Shown here: piece by piece, positions 17,508 to 26,166 of the stretch
How positions within the stretch are numbered: the stretch's first letter is position 1
Layout: the number at the start of each line of letters is the position of its first letter
Assembly: GCA_964511945.1 (NCBI GenBank)
Contig: CAZEHO010000004.1
Span: 89,420 to 153,419 of the forward strand
DNA length: 64,000 nt
Direction: 5' to 3'
Source of the DNA: CAZEHO01 sp964511945
Lineage (GTDB): Bacteria > Actinomycetota > Acidimicrobiia > Spongiisociales > UBA11373
Position numbers and translations under genes: made by a program
Notes under the pieces: generated by a model
Database searches by the model: none
Told to the model about the DNA's origin: nothing
The model's input: the letters and a program-made list of their open reading frames with translations, nothing else

Positions 17508-18412
17508 CAGGCGGCCTCCCCCTCATCCCGGTAGTAGGTGAGGAAGATCTCCTCGAGGTCGGCCTCATGGGTGGTGATGTCGATCACCTCATACCCGGCG
17601 ACCACCTTGAGGAGTGCGTCCATCTTCCCGTCGTAGGAGAGCGATGCCCGGTGGTTTTCGACGACCACGTCGCGAGCCCCCGGTACGGCCTCGAACACGG
17701 CGGGGTCCACTTCGGTTCCCAATTCGAACTCGACCCGGCGTACGGCCTTCGACCGCAAATCGGTGACGAACTCCACTGCGACCAGCCGGCCCTGACGGAT
17801 GATGCCGACCCGGTCGGCCACCCGCTGCACCTCGGAGAGGGTGTGGCTGGAGAGGAACACGGTGCGTCCTTCCTTGGCCGCGTCGCGCATCATCGCCTGG
17901 AACTCCCGCTGCACCAGCGGGTCGAGCCCGGAACTGGGCTCGTCCATGATCAGCACCTGAGGCTTGTTCATGAATGCCTGGATCAGGCCCACCTTCTGGC
18001 GGTTGCCCGACGACAGGTCGCCGACCTTCTTGTCCAGGTCGGCATCGAGCCGCTCAACGAGCTCCTCGACATACGACCAGTCGACGCCGCCGCGCAGGTT
18101 GGCGAAGTAGGTCAGGGTGTCGCGCCCGGTGAGGTTCGGATACATCGACAGGTCGCCGGGGACGTAGCCGATGTGACGTCGGATCTCGACGGACTGCTCT
18201 TTCGAGTCCATGCCCAGGATCGAGGAGGAACCGGACGTCGGCCGGATCTCGTCGAGGATCGTCCGGATCATCGTGGTCTTGCCCGCTCCGTTGGGGCCGA
18301 GGAAACCGAAGACCTCTCCGGCACGGACGTCGAGATCCAGGTCGACCAATGCCTTGACGTCTCCGTAGTGCTTGGTCAGCCCTTCGGTATGGATGGCAAT
18401 CGAATCGGTCAT
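17507..18412 (-). CDS. ABC transporter ATP-binding protein
   Basis: The 301-residue ATPase has Walker A GPNGAGKTTMIR, a Q-loop region near IGYVPGDLSMYP, the signature LSSGNRQKVGL (a variant of LSGGQ), Walker B VLIMDEPSSGLDP and the switch SSHTLSEVQRVADRV. A C-terminal domain of about 80 residues resembles DUF4162-type extensions of multidrug or antibiotic exporter ATPases. Its ATG shares one base with the TetR stop. It partners with the permease at 15849-17507. Confidence 0.93.
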   Translation of the reverse strand: MTDSIAIHTEGLTKHYGDVKALVDLDLDVRAGEVFGFLGPNGAGKTTMIRTILDEIRPTSGSSSILGMDSKEQSVEIRRHIGYVPGDLSMYPNLTGRDTLTYFANLRGGVDWSYVEELVERLDADLDKKVGDLSSGNRQKVGLIQAFMNKPQVLIMDEPSSGLDPLVQREFQAMMRDAAKEGRTVFLSSHTLSEVQRVADRVGIIRQGRLVAVEFVTDLRSKAVRRVEFELGTEVDPAVFEAVPGARDVVVENHRASLSYDGKMDALLKVVAGYEVIDITTHEADLEEIFLTYYRDEGEAA

Positions 18413-19110
18413 TACGTTCCTTCGTTCTGTGTCGATTTGTTCGAAACCGGTGGGGCATCAGCGAGGGCGGCAACTGCCGACTGCAACGCAGCGGCAGCCT
18501 CCTCGGTCAGAATGCCCTCACTGAGGAGTTCATATCCCGGGGCCAGGTATCCGGCCATCGCCGGGTTCAACTCGGAGCCGATGTCCGTCGGGTCGACACC
18601 GAAGATGCGCTTGATGTGCCCGTGCATCACGAGCGCCCCCAATTGCCACATCGAGAGAACGGCGGCGACGCCGCGGGGATTGTCGGTGCGGCGCATCACT
18701 CCGGAGTCGGCTCCCAACTGGAGGTATCCCTCGGCGTCGGACACGATTTCGTCGACGAGATCGCCCACGGCGGAGGAGTCCTCGGAGAGCACCTTGGCGA
18801 GATACCGGATGATTGGGGTGTACTTGGGGTCTCGCAGCGCTCCGAGCAGATTGAAGCCTCCGGGACCCGCTGCCATGGCCTCGTTCTTGGCCTCACGGAT
18901 GATGACAACGACGTGGCCGTCGCAGGCCGAGCGCAGCCCGTCCATGGATCCGAAGTGGTGTATGACGAGACCGGGAGAGACCCCGGCGGCGTCGGCAACC
19001 TTGCGGGCGGTGAGCACCGAGGCGCCGTCGGCGGCGACCAGATCAATTGCGGCGTCGCGGATGCGAGCCCTGGCGGTGCGATCGTCGGAGGAAGTCGGTG
19101 CCGTGGTCAT
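18412..19110 (-). CDS. TetR family regulator of the ABC exporter operon
   Basis: The N-terminal helix-turn-helix reads ARIRDAAIDLVAADGASVLTARKVADAAGVSPGLVIHHFGS (residues ~13-53, broken here by no gap), and the remaining ~170 residues form a helical ligand-binding domain. The ATG at 19110 is preferred over 19179 because the extra residues cross the operator region. It is first in the TetR-ATPase-permease run, so autoregulation and control of the exporter is likely. A candidate operator lies immediately upstream at 19117-19152. Confidence 0.88.
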   Translation of the reverse strand: MTTAPTSSDDRTARARIRDAAIDLVAADGASVLTARKVADAAGVSPGLVIHHFGSMDGLRSACDGHVVVIIREAKNEAMAAGPGGFNLLGALRDPKYTPIIRYLAKVLSEDSSAVGDLVDEIVSDAEGYLQLGADSGVMRRTDNPRGVAAVLSMWQLGALVMHGHIKRIFGVDPTDIGSELNPAMAGYLAPGYELLSEGILTEEAAAALQSAVAALADAPPVSNKSTQNEGT

Positions 19111-19116
19111 GAGAAT

Positions 19117-19152
19117 TGAACGTCTGTTCAGTATGGTATACGATCGTTCAGT
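19117..19152. promoter_or_regulatory. Candidate TetR operator between tetR and the phosphotransferase gene
   Basis: TGAAC-GTCT-GTTCA forms a perfect inverted repeat at 19117-19130. The half-site GTTCAGT at 19126-19132 recurs at 19146-19152, exactly 20 bp (two helical turns) away. The site sits a few bases upstream of the TetR start, as expected for autoregulation. Confidence 0.55.
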
Positions 19153-19187
19153 CAGTGTCCAATTGAATCGTGCCACCATCCCCCGGG

Positions 19188-20195
19188 ATGACCACCATTC
19201 CCCGCTCTGCCGACGAGATCACTACCGACCGGCTCACCGAGCTCCTGGGCCGCTCCGTCGAGGTGACGGGGGTCGAACGGAGCGGCGCCGACTACGGCTT
19301 CGCCGGAGAGGCGTTTCGGGTCGACATGCGCGGAGCACCAGATCTCGCCGTGAAGCTGTGGGACACCACATCTCCGGCCGGCGACCGGGAGCTCCGCTTC
19401 TACGAGCAGTTCGCCGAGAGGGCCGGCATCCCGCTCCCCAGATTCCACGGAGGGGCGATCGACGATGGCCGCGGGGTGCTGATCACCGACGCCGTCCAGG
19501 TGGCCCGCCAGGGGGATGTGCTCGTTCCCGAAGGAACGGGATCCGTCACCGCGATCGCCGCAACGCTCGGGGTCATGCACGCCCGGTTCTGGGATCACAC
19601 CGACACGAGCGAGTCCTGGCTGCGCGACTTCACGGTGATGCGGCCACCCGGCTGGTTCGCCGAACGGCGGCCCGAGTATCTGGAACGCTTCGGGGAGTTC
19701 GAACCCGGCCTCGCCCGCATGGTGTTCGATCGGGTGCCGGCGGCCCTCGAGGTGATTGCAGAGCGATGGTGGGATGCACCACCGACGGTCGTCCATGGTG
19801 ACCTGCACCTGGACAACGTGGTGTTCAGCCCCGAGGGAATGCCGATCATCCTCGATTGGGCAAGTTGCGGTCGGGGGCCGGGGGTGATCGATCTCGCCGA
19901 AGCGGTCTTCGGGATGGTGGCGGCCGGCCAGCGGAACTCGGTGATCGGCGCCTACCTCGATGCTCTGAGGTCACACGACCGGGTCGTCACCGATGGCGAC
20001 CTCATCCGTTGGCTGGGTGGGGCATTGCTTCGCTGGTTCCTGTTCCACACCTATGGCGCCGCTCGCTGGATCCCCCACAACGATCGCCAGGAACGCATGC
20101 AGCAGCAGGACCTGGAGACGGTGCAGCGGGCGATCGAGGAATGGAGGACGGTCGACCCCGGGCTCTACTCCTCGATCGAGCAGGCGGCGAGGTAA
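19188..20195 (+). CDS. Aminoglycoside/choline phosphotransferase-like kinase
   Basis: This APH-fold kinase of about 335 residues has the catalytic loop VVHGDLHLDNVVF and the metal-binding ILDWASCGRG. The N-lobe includes DLAVKLWD, a probable ATP-site lysine strand. Members phosphorylate small alcohols, aminoglycosides or macrolides, and some are uncharacterised. The ATG at 19188 was preferred over a GTG at 19170. It is divergent from the TetR/ABC operon and may share its operator region. Its 3' end overlaps the pyrophosphatase-like gene by 31 bp, tail to tail. Confidence 0.8.
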   Translation: MTTIPRSADEITTDRLTELLGRSVEVTGVERSGADYGFAGEAFRVDMRGAPDLAVKLWDTTSPAGDRELRFYEQFAERAGIPLPRFHGGAIDDGRGVLITDAVQVARQGDVLVPEGTGSVTAIAATLGVMHARFWDHTDTSESWLRDFTVMRPPGWFAERRPEYLERFGEFEPGLARMVFDRVPAALEVIAERWWDAPPTVVHGDLHLDNVVFSPEGMPIILDWASCGRGPGVIDLAEAVFGMVAAGQRNSVIGAYLDALRSHDRVVTDGDLIRWLGGALLRWFLFHTYGAARWIPHNDRQERMQQQDLETVQRAIEEWRTVDPGLYSSIEQAAR

Positions 20196-20605
20196 GCCAG
20201 CGCGGCGTCAAGCCCGAGCATCCGGCCAACGGTGACCTCCCGGCCCGGCATCCCGGCGAAGATCTGCAGCAGTGCCGGCTCCATTTGTGCCCGCAATTCC
20301 TCGAGGTCGGGAATCGGCTCCCCGGGGATTACCGAGATCACGTTGTTGTCGGTGTGGCCGCCCTCGGTCTGCTCAAGCAGTGCGATCGGCTCGACCTGGA
20401 TCAGCGTCCCCGAGCGGCGCGGGCGATCGGTGATCACGAAGCAGTCCGCTGCATCGCCGTCAGGCGCGATCGTCCCGGGGATGAAACCGTAGGGATACAC
20501 GTAGGGCCCGTTGACCTGTTCGGTCCGGACCAGGGTCAGCGCCACTTCGTCGTAGTGGTGCTTGATGTCCGACCCGGCCTCGTTCTCGATGAAAACCGTG
20601 AGCAC
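20165..20605 (-). CDS. Inorganic pyrophosphatase-like protein
   Basis: About 146 residues resemble family I soluble pyrophosphatases: NGPYVYPYGFIPGTIAPDGD corresponds to the YPxNYGFIPxT block, and DGDAADCFVITD keeps the Asp residues of the metal site. The later D-K block of the family is changed (GGHTDNNVISVIPGEPIPD), so a non-canonical or lost activity is possible. The start is uncertain. The GTG at 20605 lies 4 bp after the upstream stop, and another GTG at 20629 would overlap it. It is the last gene of the sigma/propeller run. Confidence 0.65.
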   Translation of the reverse strand: MLTVFIENEAGSDIKHHYDEVALTLVRTEQVNGPYVYPYGFIPGTIAPDGDAADCFVITDRPRRSGTLIQVEPIALLEQTEGGHTDNNVISVIPGEPIPDLEELRAQMEPALLQIFAGMPGREVTVGRMLGLDAALAYLAACSIEE

Positions 20606-20609
20606 GGGC

Positions 20610-23426
20610 TCACGGTACCGGGACACCACCCGGGCAGGTGGGGAAGCCCATGTCCTCGCCCGCCTGTGTCCAGAACCACCCGTCGCCGTCGTATTCGGGG
20701 ATCTCAGAGAAGGCCACCGTGAGGGGTTCGCCCAGAAGGACCTCGATCATTTGCTCACAACCAAACAACATCGGTCCAGATGGCTCGTAGACCTCGACGA
20801 CCAGGCGGTATCTGCCCGGGGCAAAGGTCGCCGGCGCCGTGCCGACGTCGAAATAGCGGAGGCCCTGCAGGCGGATGACCTCAGACAGGGCCGGGGCGGC
20901 AGTTGTGCGCAAGCCACCGTGGGCGAACTTGTCGTCGGTCGGCTCGAGCGGCAGCACCCAAGCGTCGAACTGGTAGCCGGAAACTCCCGGCGGATCGTCG
21001 AGTTCGATGGTGATCGTGCCCGACGCCAGATCGAACCACGGACCATCGCCGAGCGGCAGCCGCCAGATCTCGGTCCGGGCGCCGCGCACCAAACCCCATC
21101 CGCCCGCCTCGCCGACATGGGCAAACACCAGGAGGTCGGAGCCATCGACCAGCACCTGCGCCTGTAGGGTGCCGAATTCGTCAAGCCCTGCCACGGGCAC
21201 CAGCGGACCCAGGTCGCCCAACTCGTTCCAGGTCATGACATCAGGGGAATACCACAACCCCAGATTGGCTGGGAACGGACCCATGCCGCCGGTTCCCTGT
21301 TCTGCATCGAACCACGAGCGAGAGGCGGGCGAATACACAACCCAGCCGGCCTCGCTCGCGGCCACCTGGGCCCCCCAACCGTCAAGACCCGGCCGCGGCC
21401 GGATCTCGTTCCAGAGGATGCCGTCGGTCTCCCACAAGCCGTACCCGGCACCGAGACCCACCAGGTCCAGGCCACCGAACGACTCGGTCCATCGGATCTC
21501 GGCGGCAGGTTGTGACAGCGGAGACCAGTCCGGCGCCTGCCCCGGAGCGGGCCAGAACTCGCCGGTCGTTGATGACGACACCAATGGAGCACCGAAGCCG
21601 TCGTCGCCCTGGACGGTCATGATCATGCCGCCCTCGAGCACAGCCACGGTCAGGGTGGTCTGCGAGGGATTGAGGTCGGCGATCTCTCCCAGGTTGGAAC
21701 GCTCGAAACGCCCGTTTCGATACACCAACCCGACGATCCGCCGCTCCTGGTCGACACCGAACGTAACGGCGCCGGCCGGGCCGGCCGCCACCGCCGGCGA
21801 CGCTCCACACCAGCCGCGGCAGCCTCCGACACCGATGTCGAGGAGTTCGATGAACTCGTCACCGGCAATCGCCTCCACCCAATCGGCACCATCGCCGGAG
21901 GTCCACACCGCATAGGCGAGGTCGTCGCTTTCGGTCCCGACAAACAGGGTGGTGCCGTCGGAGACGAGGCTCACGATGCCGGTGCCCGGCTGGGAAGGTG
22001 CCGGCTCCCAGGCAAGTCCATCCGGTGACAGCCAGATCTCGGTGGCCCCAACCCGGACCGGGTCGAGCACCCGAATCGCAGCGAACCCGGCGGCGAACCC
22101 AACGGGGTTCAACCAGCCGTCATAGGTCGCCTCGATCTGCCAGGAGTCCTGCGCCGTTTGAACCGGCACCTCGAGGTGAACGACCTCAACACCGTCGAAG
22201 CCGACCACGCCGAGCCCGAGCGACGGAGCCCATACGGTCCCGGACGTGTCGACCGCGGCGCCGAGCCCGAACCCGGCAGTATCGGAATACTGAACGAAGC
22301 CGGTGCCGTCGAAACGCGCTACACCCTCGGCTGAGACCGCCCACACCGTTCCGTCGGATCCGACCACCGGCTCCGATCGATTGGCGACGAGTCCGTCGGC
22401 GGCGGTGAACACCGTCCACGCTGTGCCGTCAAAGCGAGCGACCCCGCCGGCGGCGGCACCGGCCGAATCCACCCCGCGTGAACCAACCCACAGAGTTCCG
22501 TCCGCTGCGACCGCCACCGAATCCCCGATCGTCGCCGGGAACAACGTCCCGTTGAGGCCGTGCCGGGTCCAGGTCTCACCGTTGTAGGAGCGCAACCCAT
22601 CGCGGCTGTCATCGCTCGACGACGTCCCCGCCCACACCGTGCCGTCGGGGGCTACTGCCATTGACTCCGTGCGCAGCGGCGCCACGTACAGGTGTGTCTC
22701 CCACTCCATCCCGTCAAACCGAAGGACGCTGCTGTTGACGTCGCCCAACCACACTGCACCGTCGAGATCGACGGCGAGTGGCGGGGTGGTTTCGTGCCAT
22801 ACATCGAAGGTCTGCCAGGCCCCGTCCCAGCGTGCCAGCCAACCCACGCCACCGGCCCAAACAATTCCGTCCGCCGCGACAACGATGCGACTCCGCTCGG
22901 ACACAGCGCTCGGTGGCGCCTCGAGACCGATCGCCTCCCACGAATGGACTGCCGGGTTCTGCGTCGTTGGATCCCAGCGCACCACCCCGCCTGCGGTGGC
23001 CGCCCAGATGCTTCCATCAGGTGCCGCCGCAACATCGCGGACCACGTTGATCAGGTTGGTGACCGGCACGGTTGGCCCGGGCTCGTCTGGATCGGGCAAT
23101 GCCACGGTGGTGACCGGTGCCGTCTCATCCGACGCCACCGTCGTCACCGTTGATGTCTGAGTGACGGTCGGGGTGTCGTCGGTCACCTCGGCCGTCTCGC
23201 CACCGATCCCCACCATCCAAGCCGCGAACCCGGCCACGACCACCAGCCCGAAGGCAACGGCAGCGGTCACCCATCCCGGGCGGTGGCGGGTGTCGAGCCG
23301 GGAGACCAGCGGCCGGACCTCGCCCTCCCCCACCCGCTCGACCAGGACGTCGTCCAACGTCGGCGCTTCCAGGTCGGAGGTGATCTCGGCCCAGTAGTCC
23401 GTGAGTTGATGCTGCACGTCACGCAT
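20610..23426 (-). CDS. Large membrane-anchored beta-propeller protein, probable anti-sigma partner
   Basis: The ~938-residue protein starts with a short cytoplasmic helical part (QHQLTDYWAEITSD...), has one membrane helix near residues 50-72 (WVTAAVAFGLVVVAGFAAWM), and then a Thr/Pro-rich spacer. Extracellular propeller blades follow with repeated APDGTVWAGT, AADGTLWVGS and SDGTVWAVS motifs as in two-component regulator propellers. The second half has different repeats around LSPDGLAWE, TSGDGADW and SPDVMTWNEL, resembling sialidase-like blades. Its ATG overlaps the sigma factor stop by 8 bp. The topology and coupling suggest an anti-sigma factor or signal receptor. No ZAS-type Cys/His motif is seen, so the role is inferred. 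Confidence 0.75.
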   Translation of the reverse strand: MRDVQHQLTDYWAEITSDLEAPTLDDVLVERVGEGEVRPLVSRLDTRHRPGWVTAAVAFGLVVVAGFAAWMVGIGGETAEVTDDTPTVTQTSTVTTVASDETAPVTTVALPDPDEPGPTVPVTNLINVVRDVAAAPDGSIWAATAGGVVRWDPTTQNPAVHSWEAIGLEAPPSAVSERSRIVVAADGIVWAGGVGWLARWDGAWQTFDVWHETTPPLAVDLDGAVWLGDVNSSVLRFDGMEWETHLYVAPLRTESMAVAPDGTVWAGTSSSDDSRDGLRSYNGETWTRHGLNGTLFPATIGDSVAVAADGTLWVGSRGVDSAGAAAGGVARFDGTAWTVFTAADGLVANRSEPVVGSDGTVWAVSAEGVARFDGTGFVQYSDTAGFGLGAAVDTSGTVWAPSLGLGVVGFDGVEVVHLEVPVQTAQDSWQIEATYDGWLNPVGFAAGFAAIRVLDPVRVGATEIWLSPDGLAWEPAPSQPGTGIVSLVSDGTTLFVGTESDDLAYAVWTSGDGADWVEAIAGDEFIELLDIGVGGCRGWCGASPAVAAGPAGAVTFGVDQERRIVGLVYRNGRFERSNLGEIADLNPSQTTLTVAVLEGGMIMTVQGDDGFGAPLVSSSTTGEFWPAPGQAPDWSPLSQPAAEIRWTESFGGLDLVGLGAGYGLWETDGILWNEIRPRPGLDGWGAQVAASEAGWVVYSPASRSWFDAEQGTGGMGPFPANLGLWYSPDVMTWNELGDLGPLVPVAGLDEFGTLQAQVLVDGSDLLVFAHVGEAGGWGLVRGARTEIWRLPLGDGPWFDLASGTITIELDDPPGVSGYQFDAWVLPLEPTDDKFAHGGLRTTAAPALSEVIRLQGLRYFDVGTAPATFAPGRYRLVVEVYEPSGPMLFGCEQMIEVLLGEPLTVAFSEIPEYDGDGWFWTQAGEDMGFPTCPGGVPVP

Positions 23427-23913
23427 CGAGGTCCACCTCCATGGCAGCGCGAAGCTTCTCGAGCCCACGCCCTGCGTGCTTATGCACGCTGCCCCGGTCG
23501 ATGCCGAAGAGCTCGGCGACTTCGGCGGTCGTCCATCCCGCCCCGTGGATGAGGACCGTGGCCACCCGCTGCCGCTCCGATAGTTCGGCCAGAGCGGCCG
23601 GCAGCGACGGTTCGACCAGAGGCTCCTCTACTGGGACCACTTCCGGCGCAGGAAACGCCGGGCGTTTGCGGCGGAACTGGCGCCGACCCCAGTTACGGCC
23701 GACGGTATAGAGGTACCCGATCGGGTTGTCCATGCCTCCGACCCGGTCCCAGTGCTCCCACCCGTAGGCCAGTGCTTCACTGGTCGCCTCCGGCCCGAAT
23801 TCGGGGCCGAGGGCGGCGACCAGGGCATGCTGCAGCCGCGCCCCGCAATCGTCGATGAGCTTCGAGAAGCTCTCCCGGGTGGGCCGGTCGGACGTGATCA
23901 CACTCCCCGTCAC
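23419..23913 (-). CDS. ECF-type RNA polymerase sigma factor
   Basis: The 164-residue product has a compact region 2 (SEALAYGWEHWDRVGG, then NPIGYLYTVGRNWGRRQFRR), an acidic Pro-rich linker, and region 4 with the helix-turn-helix LSERQRVATVLIHGAGWTTAEVAELFGIDRGSVHKH (split here, residues ~110-145). No extra C-terminal domain is present. It overlaps the following propeller gene, so the two products should be made together. It is divergent from the CNNM gene with only ~65 bp between them. Confidence 0.85.
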   Translation of the reverse strand: MTGSVITSDRPTRESFSKLIDDCGARLQHALVAALGPEFGPEATSEALAYGWEHWDRVGGMDNPIGYLYTVGRNWGRRQFRRKRPAFPAPEVVPVEEPLVEPSLPAALAELSERQRVATVLIHGAGWTTAEVAELFGIDRGSVHKHAGRGLEKLRAAMEVDLDA

Positions 23914-23978
23914 ACCTAGTAAAGGCTTCCAGCTGTGCAGATGTGGACACGGACTTCACCGGAGTACCGTCAGAGGTG

Positions 23979-25217
23979 ATGGCCGACAGCATTCCGCTCA
24001 TCATCACGCTGGTGGTGCTCATCATTGCGGCCGCCTTCCTCGGGGCCGCCGAGGCGGCGCTGCTTCGCGTGCCCCGGGTCCGGGCCGAGGTCCTCGCCGA
24101 GCAGGGAGATCGGGCGGCGGCCCGGGTCTCCCGGCTCGCCGACGACCTCACCCACACCATGAATGCCGTGCTGCTCCTCGTGCTACTGCTCCAGGTGGGG
24201 GCGGCCACCATCGCCGGGATCGTCGCCGAGCGCTCATTCGGCAACACCGGGGTCACGATCGGGTCGATCGTCCTGACCCTGGTGATGTTTGTCTACGCCG
24301 AAGCCATCCCGAAGACGCTGGCGGTGCGGCGGCCGATGCAGGTGGCCCGCCTCGTGGCCGCACCGGTGGCGGTGCTCACCACGCTGGTCAGACCGGTGGT
24401 TGCGCTGCTGGTGCGCTTCGCCGACCTGCAGGCACCGGGTCGCGGCGTCGAGACCGGGGTCACCGTCAGCGAGGCCGAACTCATCCGACTGGCTGCCGAA
24501 GCCGAGGCCGCCGGCGCCATCGAGGCAACCGACCGGGAGCTCATCGAGCGGGCGTTCCTCGTCGGCGACATCTCGATCGGAGAAATCCTCATCCCGCGAG
24601 TCGATGTGGTGGGGACACCCGCAGATGCGACGGCCCGCGAGGCCTTGGAGACCGCGGTCGCCGCGGGGCATCGACGGCTGCCTGTGTACGAGGACGACCT
24701 CGACTCGATCACCGGATTGGTTCGCATCCGGGATCTGGCGCGCGCAGTCGCCGATACACCGGAAGTGCCGGTGTCGGAGCTGGTGCGAGACGTGCTCGTC
24801 GTCCCGGAGACCCGGCGCCTGATCGACGTGCTGCGCGATCTGCAGCGGGTCCGCCGGTCGCTGGCAGTGGTAATCGATGAGTTCGGCGGGACCGCCGGCA
24901 TCGTCACCGTGGAGGACGTTGTCGCCGAACTGGTGGGTGAGATCGGAGAAGAGGACATCGCCCCGATCCCCGAGATCCGTCAGTCCGGACCCGGACGATG
25001 GATCGTGCTCGGCTCGGCGGACCTGCGCGACCTGGGGTCGGAGCTCGGGATCGATCTGCCGGAAGGCGATTGGACAACCGCGGCCGGGCTCGTCATCGGA
25101 ATTGCGGGGCGGATCCCATCTGCCGGCGATTCCGTCAACATTGCAGGGTTCAGGTTCACGGTGACGACCGCTACCAAACGCCGGATCCGCCGAATCGAGG
25201 TGACACCCCGGCAATGA
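23979..25217 (+). CDS. CNNM/CorC family membrane protein (DUF21, CBS pair, CorC/HlyC domain)
   Basis: About 412 residues. An N-terminal DUF21 domain with three to four membrane helices (IPLIITLVVLIIAAAFLGAA..., LLLVLLLQVGAATIAGIV) leads to a CBS pair starting near EILIPRVDVVGT. A linker with VVIDEFGGTAGIVTVEDVV precedes the C-terminal CorC_HlyC domain (GDWTTAAGLVIGIAGRIP). The family moves Mg2+ or other divalent cations or resists them. ATG 23979 is chosen, and a GTG at 23943 is possible. The stop overlaps the next gene as ATGA. Confidence 0.88.
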   Translation: MADSIPLIITLVVLIIAAAFLGAAEAALLRVPRVRAEVLAEQGDRAAARVSRLADDLTHTMNAVLLLVLLLQVGAATIAGIVAERSFGNTGVTIGSIVLTLVMFVYAEAIPKTLAVRRPMQVARLVAAPVAVLTTLVRPVVALLVRFADLQAPGRGVETGVTVSEAELIRLAAEAEAAGAIEATDRELIERAFLVGDISIGEILIPRVDVVGTPADATAREALETAVAAGHRRLPVYEDDLDSITGLVRIRDLARAVADTPEVPVSELVRDVLVVPETRRLIDVLRDLQRVRRSLAVVIDEFGGTAGIVTVEDVVAELVGEIGEEDIAPIPEIRQSGPGRWIVLGSADLRDLGSELGIDLPEGDWTTAAGLVIGIAGRIPSAGDSVNIAGFRFTVTTATKRRIRRIEVTPRQ

Positions 25218-25615
25218 CCGACCTCCCGCCTCCGTTCGAGGAGCAGATCAGCTTCGTGTTCGTGTCCGATCTGGAGCGCAGCCACCGGTTCTATGTGGAA
25301 ACGCTCGGTCTTCGGCCGGCGCTCGACCAGGGGATGTGCCGGATCTACCGGGTCACGGATACGGCCTATCTCGGCATTTGTGAACGGCCCGACGAGGTAT
25401 CACCCGGGGGCATCATCCTCACTCTGGTCACCGATGCGGTCGACGACTGGCACGCCCGGCTCGTCGCCGAGAGAGCCCCGGTGACAAAAGAACCGGGGTA
25501 CTCGGAGGAGTACCGGGTGTACCACGCCTTCTATCAGGACCCGGACGGGTACCTGGTGGAGACCCAGCAGTTCCGCGACCCGGCCTGGGATGCCCGGCCT
25601 GAGCCGCGCCGCTAG
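25214..25615 (+). CDS. VOC (glyoxalase) family protein
   Basis: The 133-residue protein has a single VOC repeat pair: ISFVFVSDLERSHRFYVETL at the start and YHAFYQDPDGYLVETQQF at the end, with the Glu of the metal site near the C-terminus. The start ATG overlaps the CNNM stop as ATGA, so both are in one transcript. The 3' end overlaps the TetR gene stop by 4 bp, tail to tail. The substrate is unknown. Confidence 0.82.
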   Translation: MTDLPPPFEEQISFVFVSDLERSHRFYVETLGLRPALDQGMCRIYRVTDTAYLGICERPDEVSPGGIILTLVTDAVDDWHARLVAERAPVTKEPGYSEEYRVYHAFYQDPDGYLVETQQFRDPAWDARPEPRR

Positions 25616-26166
25616 CCGATCCGGATCGCTCGCAGAGCAAACTCCGTCAAGGCGTCGGCCGCCTCGGCCAGCGACAACCCTGAGGCCACCATTGCACCGA
25701 CCGAGCCCAACTGCGCGTCGATGATTGCCGCCGCACCGCCGACCGGGAGCTCAGGCCTGAACTCGCCGGAGTCGATCCCTTCCTTCAGCAACTCCCTGAT
25801 CACCGCTCTGCGTCGTGACAGGTGAGTCTCGAGCGCTCTGCGAGCCTCGGACCCCAGGGCCCGGGCCAGAGAAGCAGGATCGTGATCAGCGCCGGCGGAC
25901 ACCGTCTGCCGAATCAGTTGCTCGAGCTTCGCGGAAGCACCGGACACCACACCGAGTAGCTGGTCGAGCTGACCCATAACATCGGCCGAGTGTCGGGCCA
26001 GGAGATCGATGATGATCTCATCGACGTCGCCGTAGTGCAGATAGAGCGTCTGGCGGGACACCCCGGCCCGCTTGGCCACGGCGGTCACCGTCAGTGGAGG
26101 AAGCCCCCGCTCGTTGATCAGTTCGGCCGTGGCGTTCAGGATTCGGTCGACGGTGGCACCGGTCAT
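25612..26166 (-). CDS. TetR family regulator, last gene of a DrrAB-type operon
   Basis: The N-terminal HTH is clear (DRILNATAELINERGLPPL, then AVAKRAGVSRQTLYLHYGD), followed by a helical ligand domain of about 130 residues. ATG 26166 overlaps the permease stop by 4 bp, so the regulator is translated with the transporter. A much longer open frame upstream to 26463 runs antisense through the permease and was rejected. It probably regulates this ABC exporter. Confidence 0.88.
   Translation of the reverse strand: MTGATVDRILNATAELINERGLPPLTVTAVAKRAGVSRQTLYLHYGDVDEIIIDLLARHSADVMGQLDQLLGVVSGASAKLEQLIRQTVSAGADHDPASLARALGSEARRALETHLSRRRAVIRELLKEGIDSGEFRPELPVGGAAAIIDAQLGSVGAMVASGLSLAEAADALTEFALRAIRIG

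Noticed and set aside
15759..17534. 591-codon plus-strand frame rich in His, Gln, Asp and Arg
   Set aside because: It is the antisense shadow of the ABC permease; low complexity and no family motif.
17567..19801. 744-codon plus-strand frame
   Set aside because: It runs antisense through the ABC ATPase and TetR genes and then out of frame through the phosphotransferase gene.
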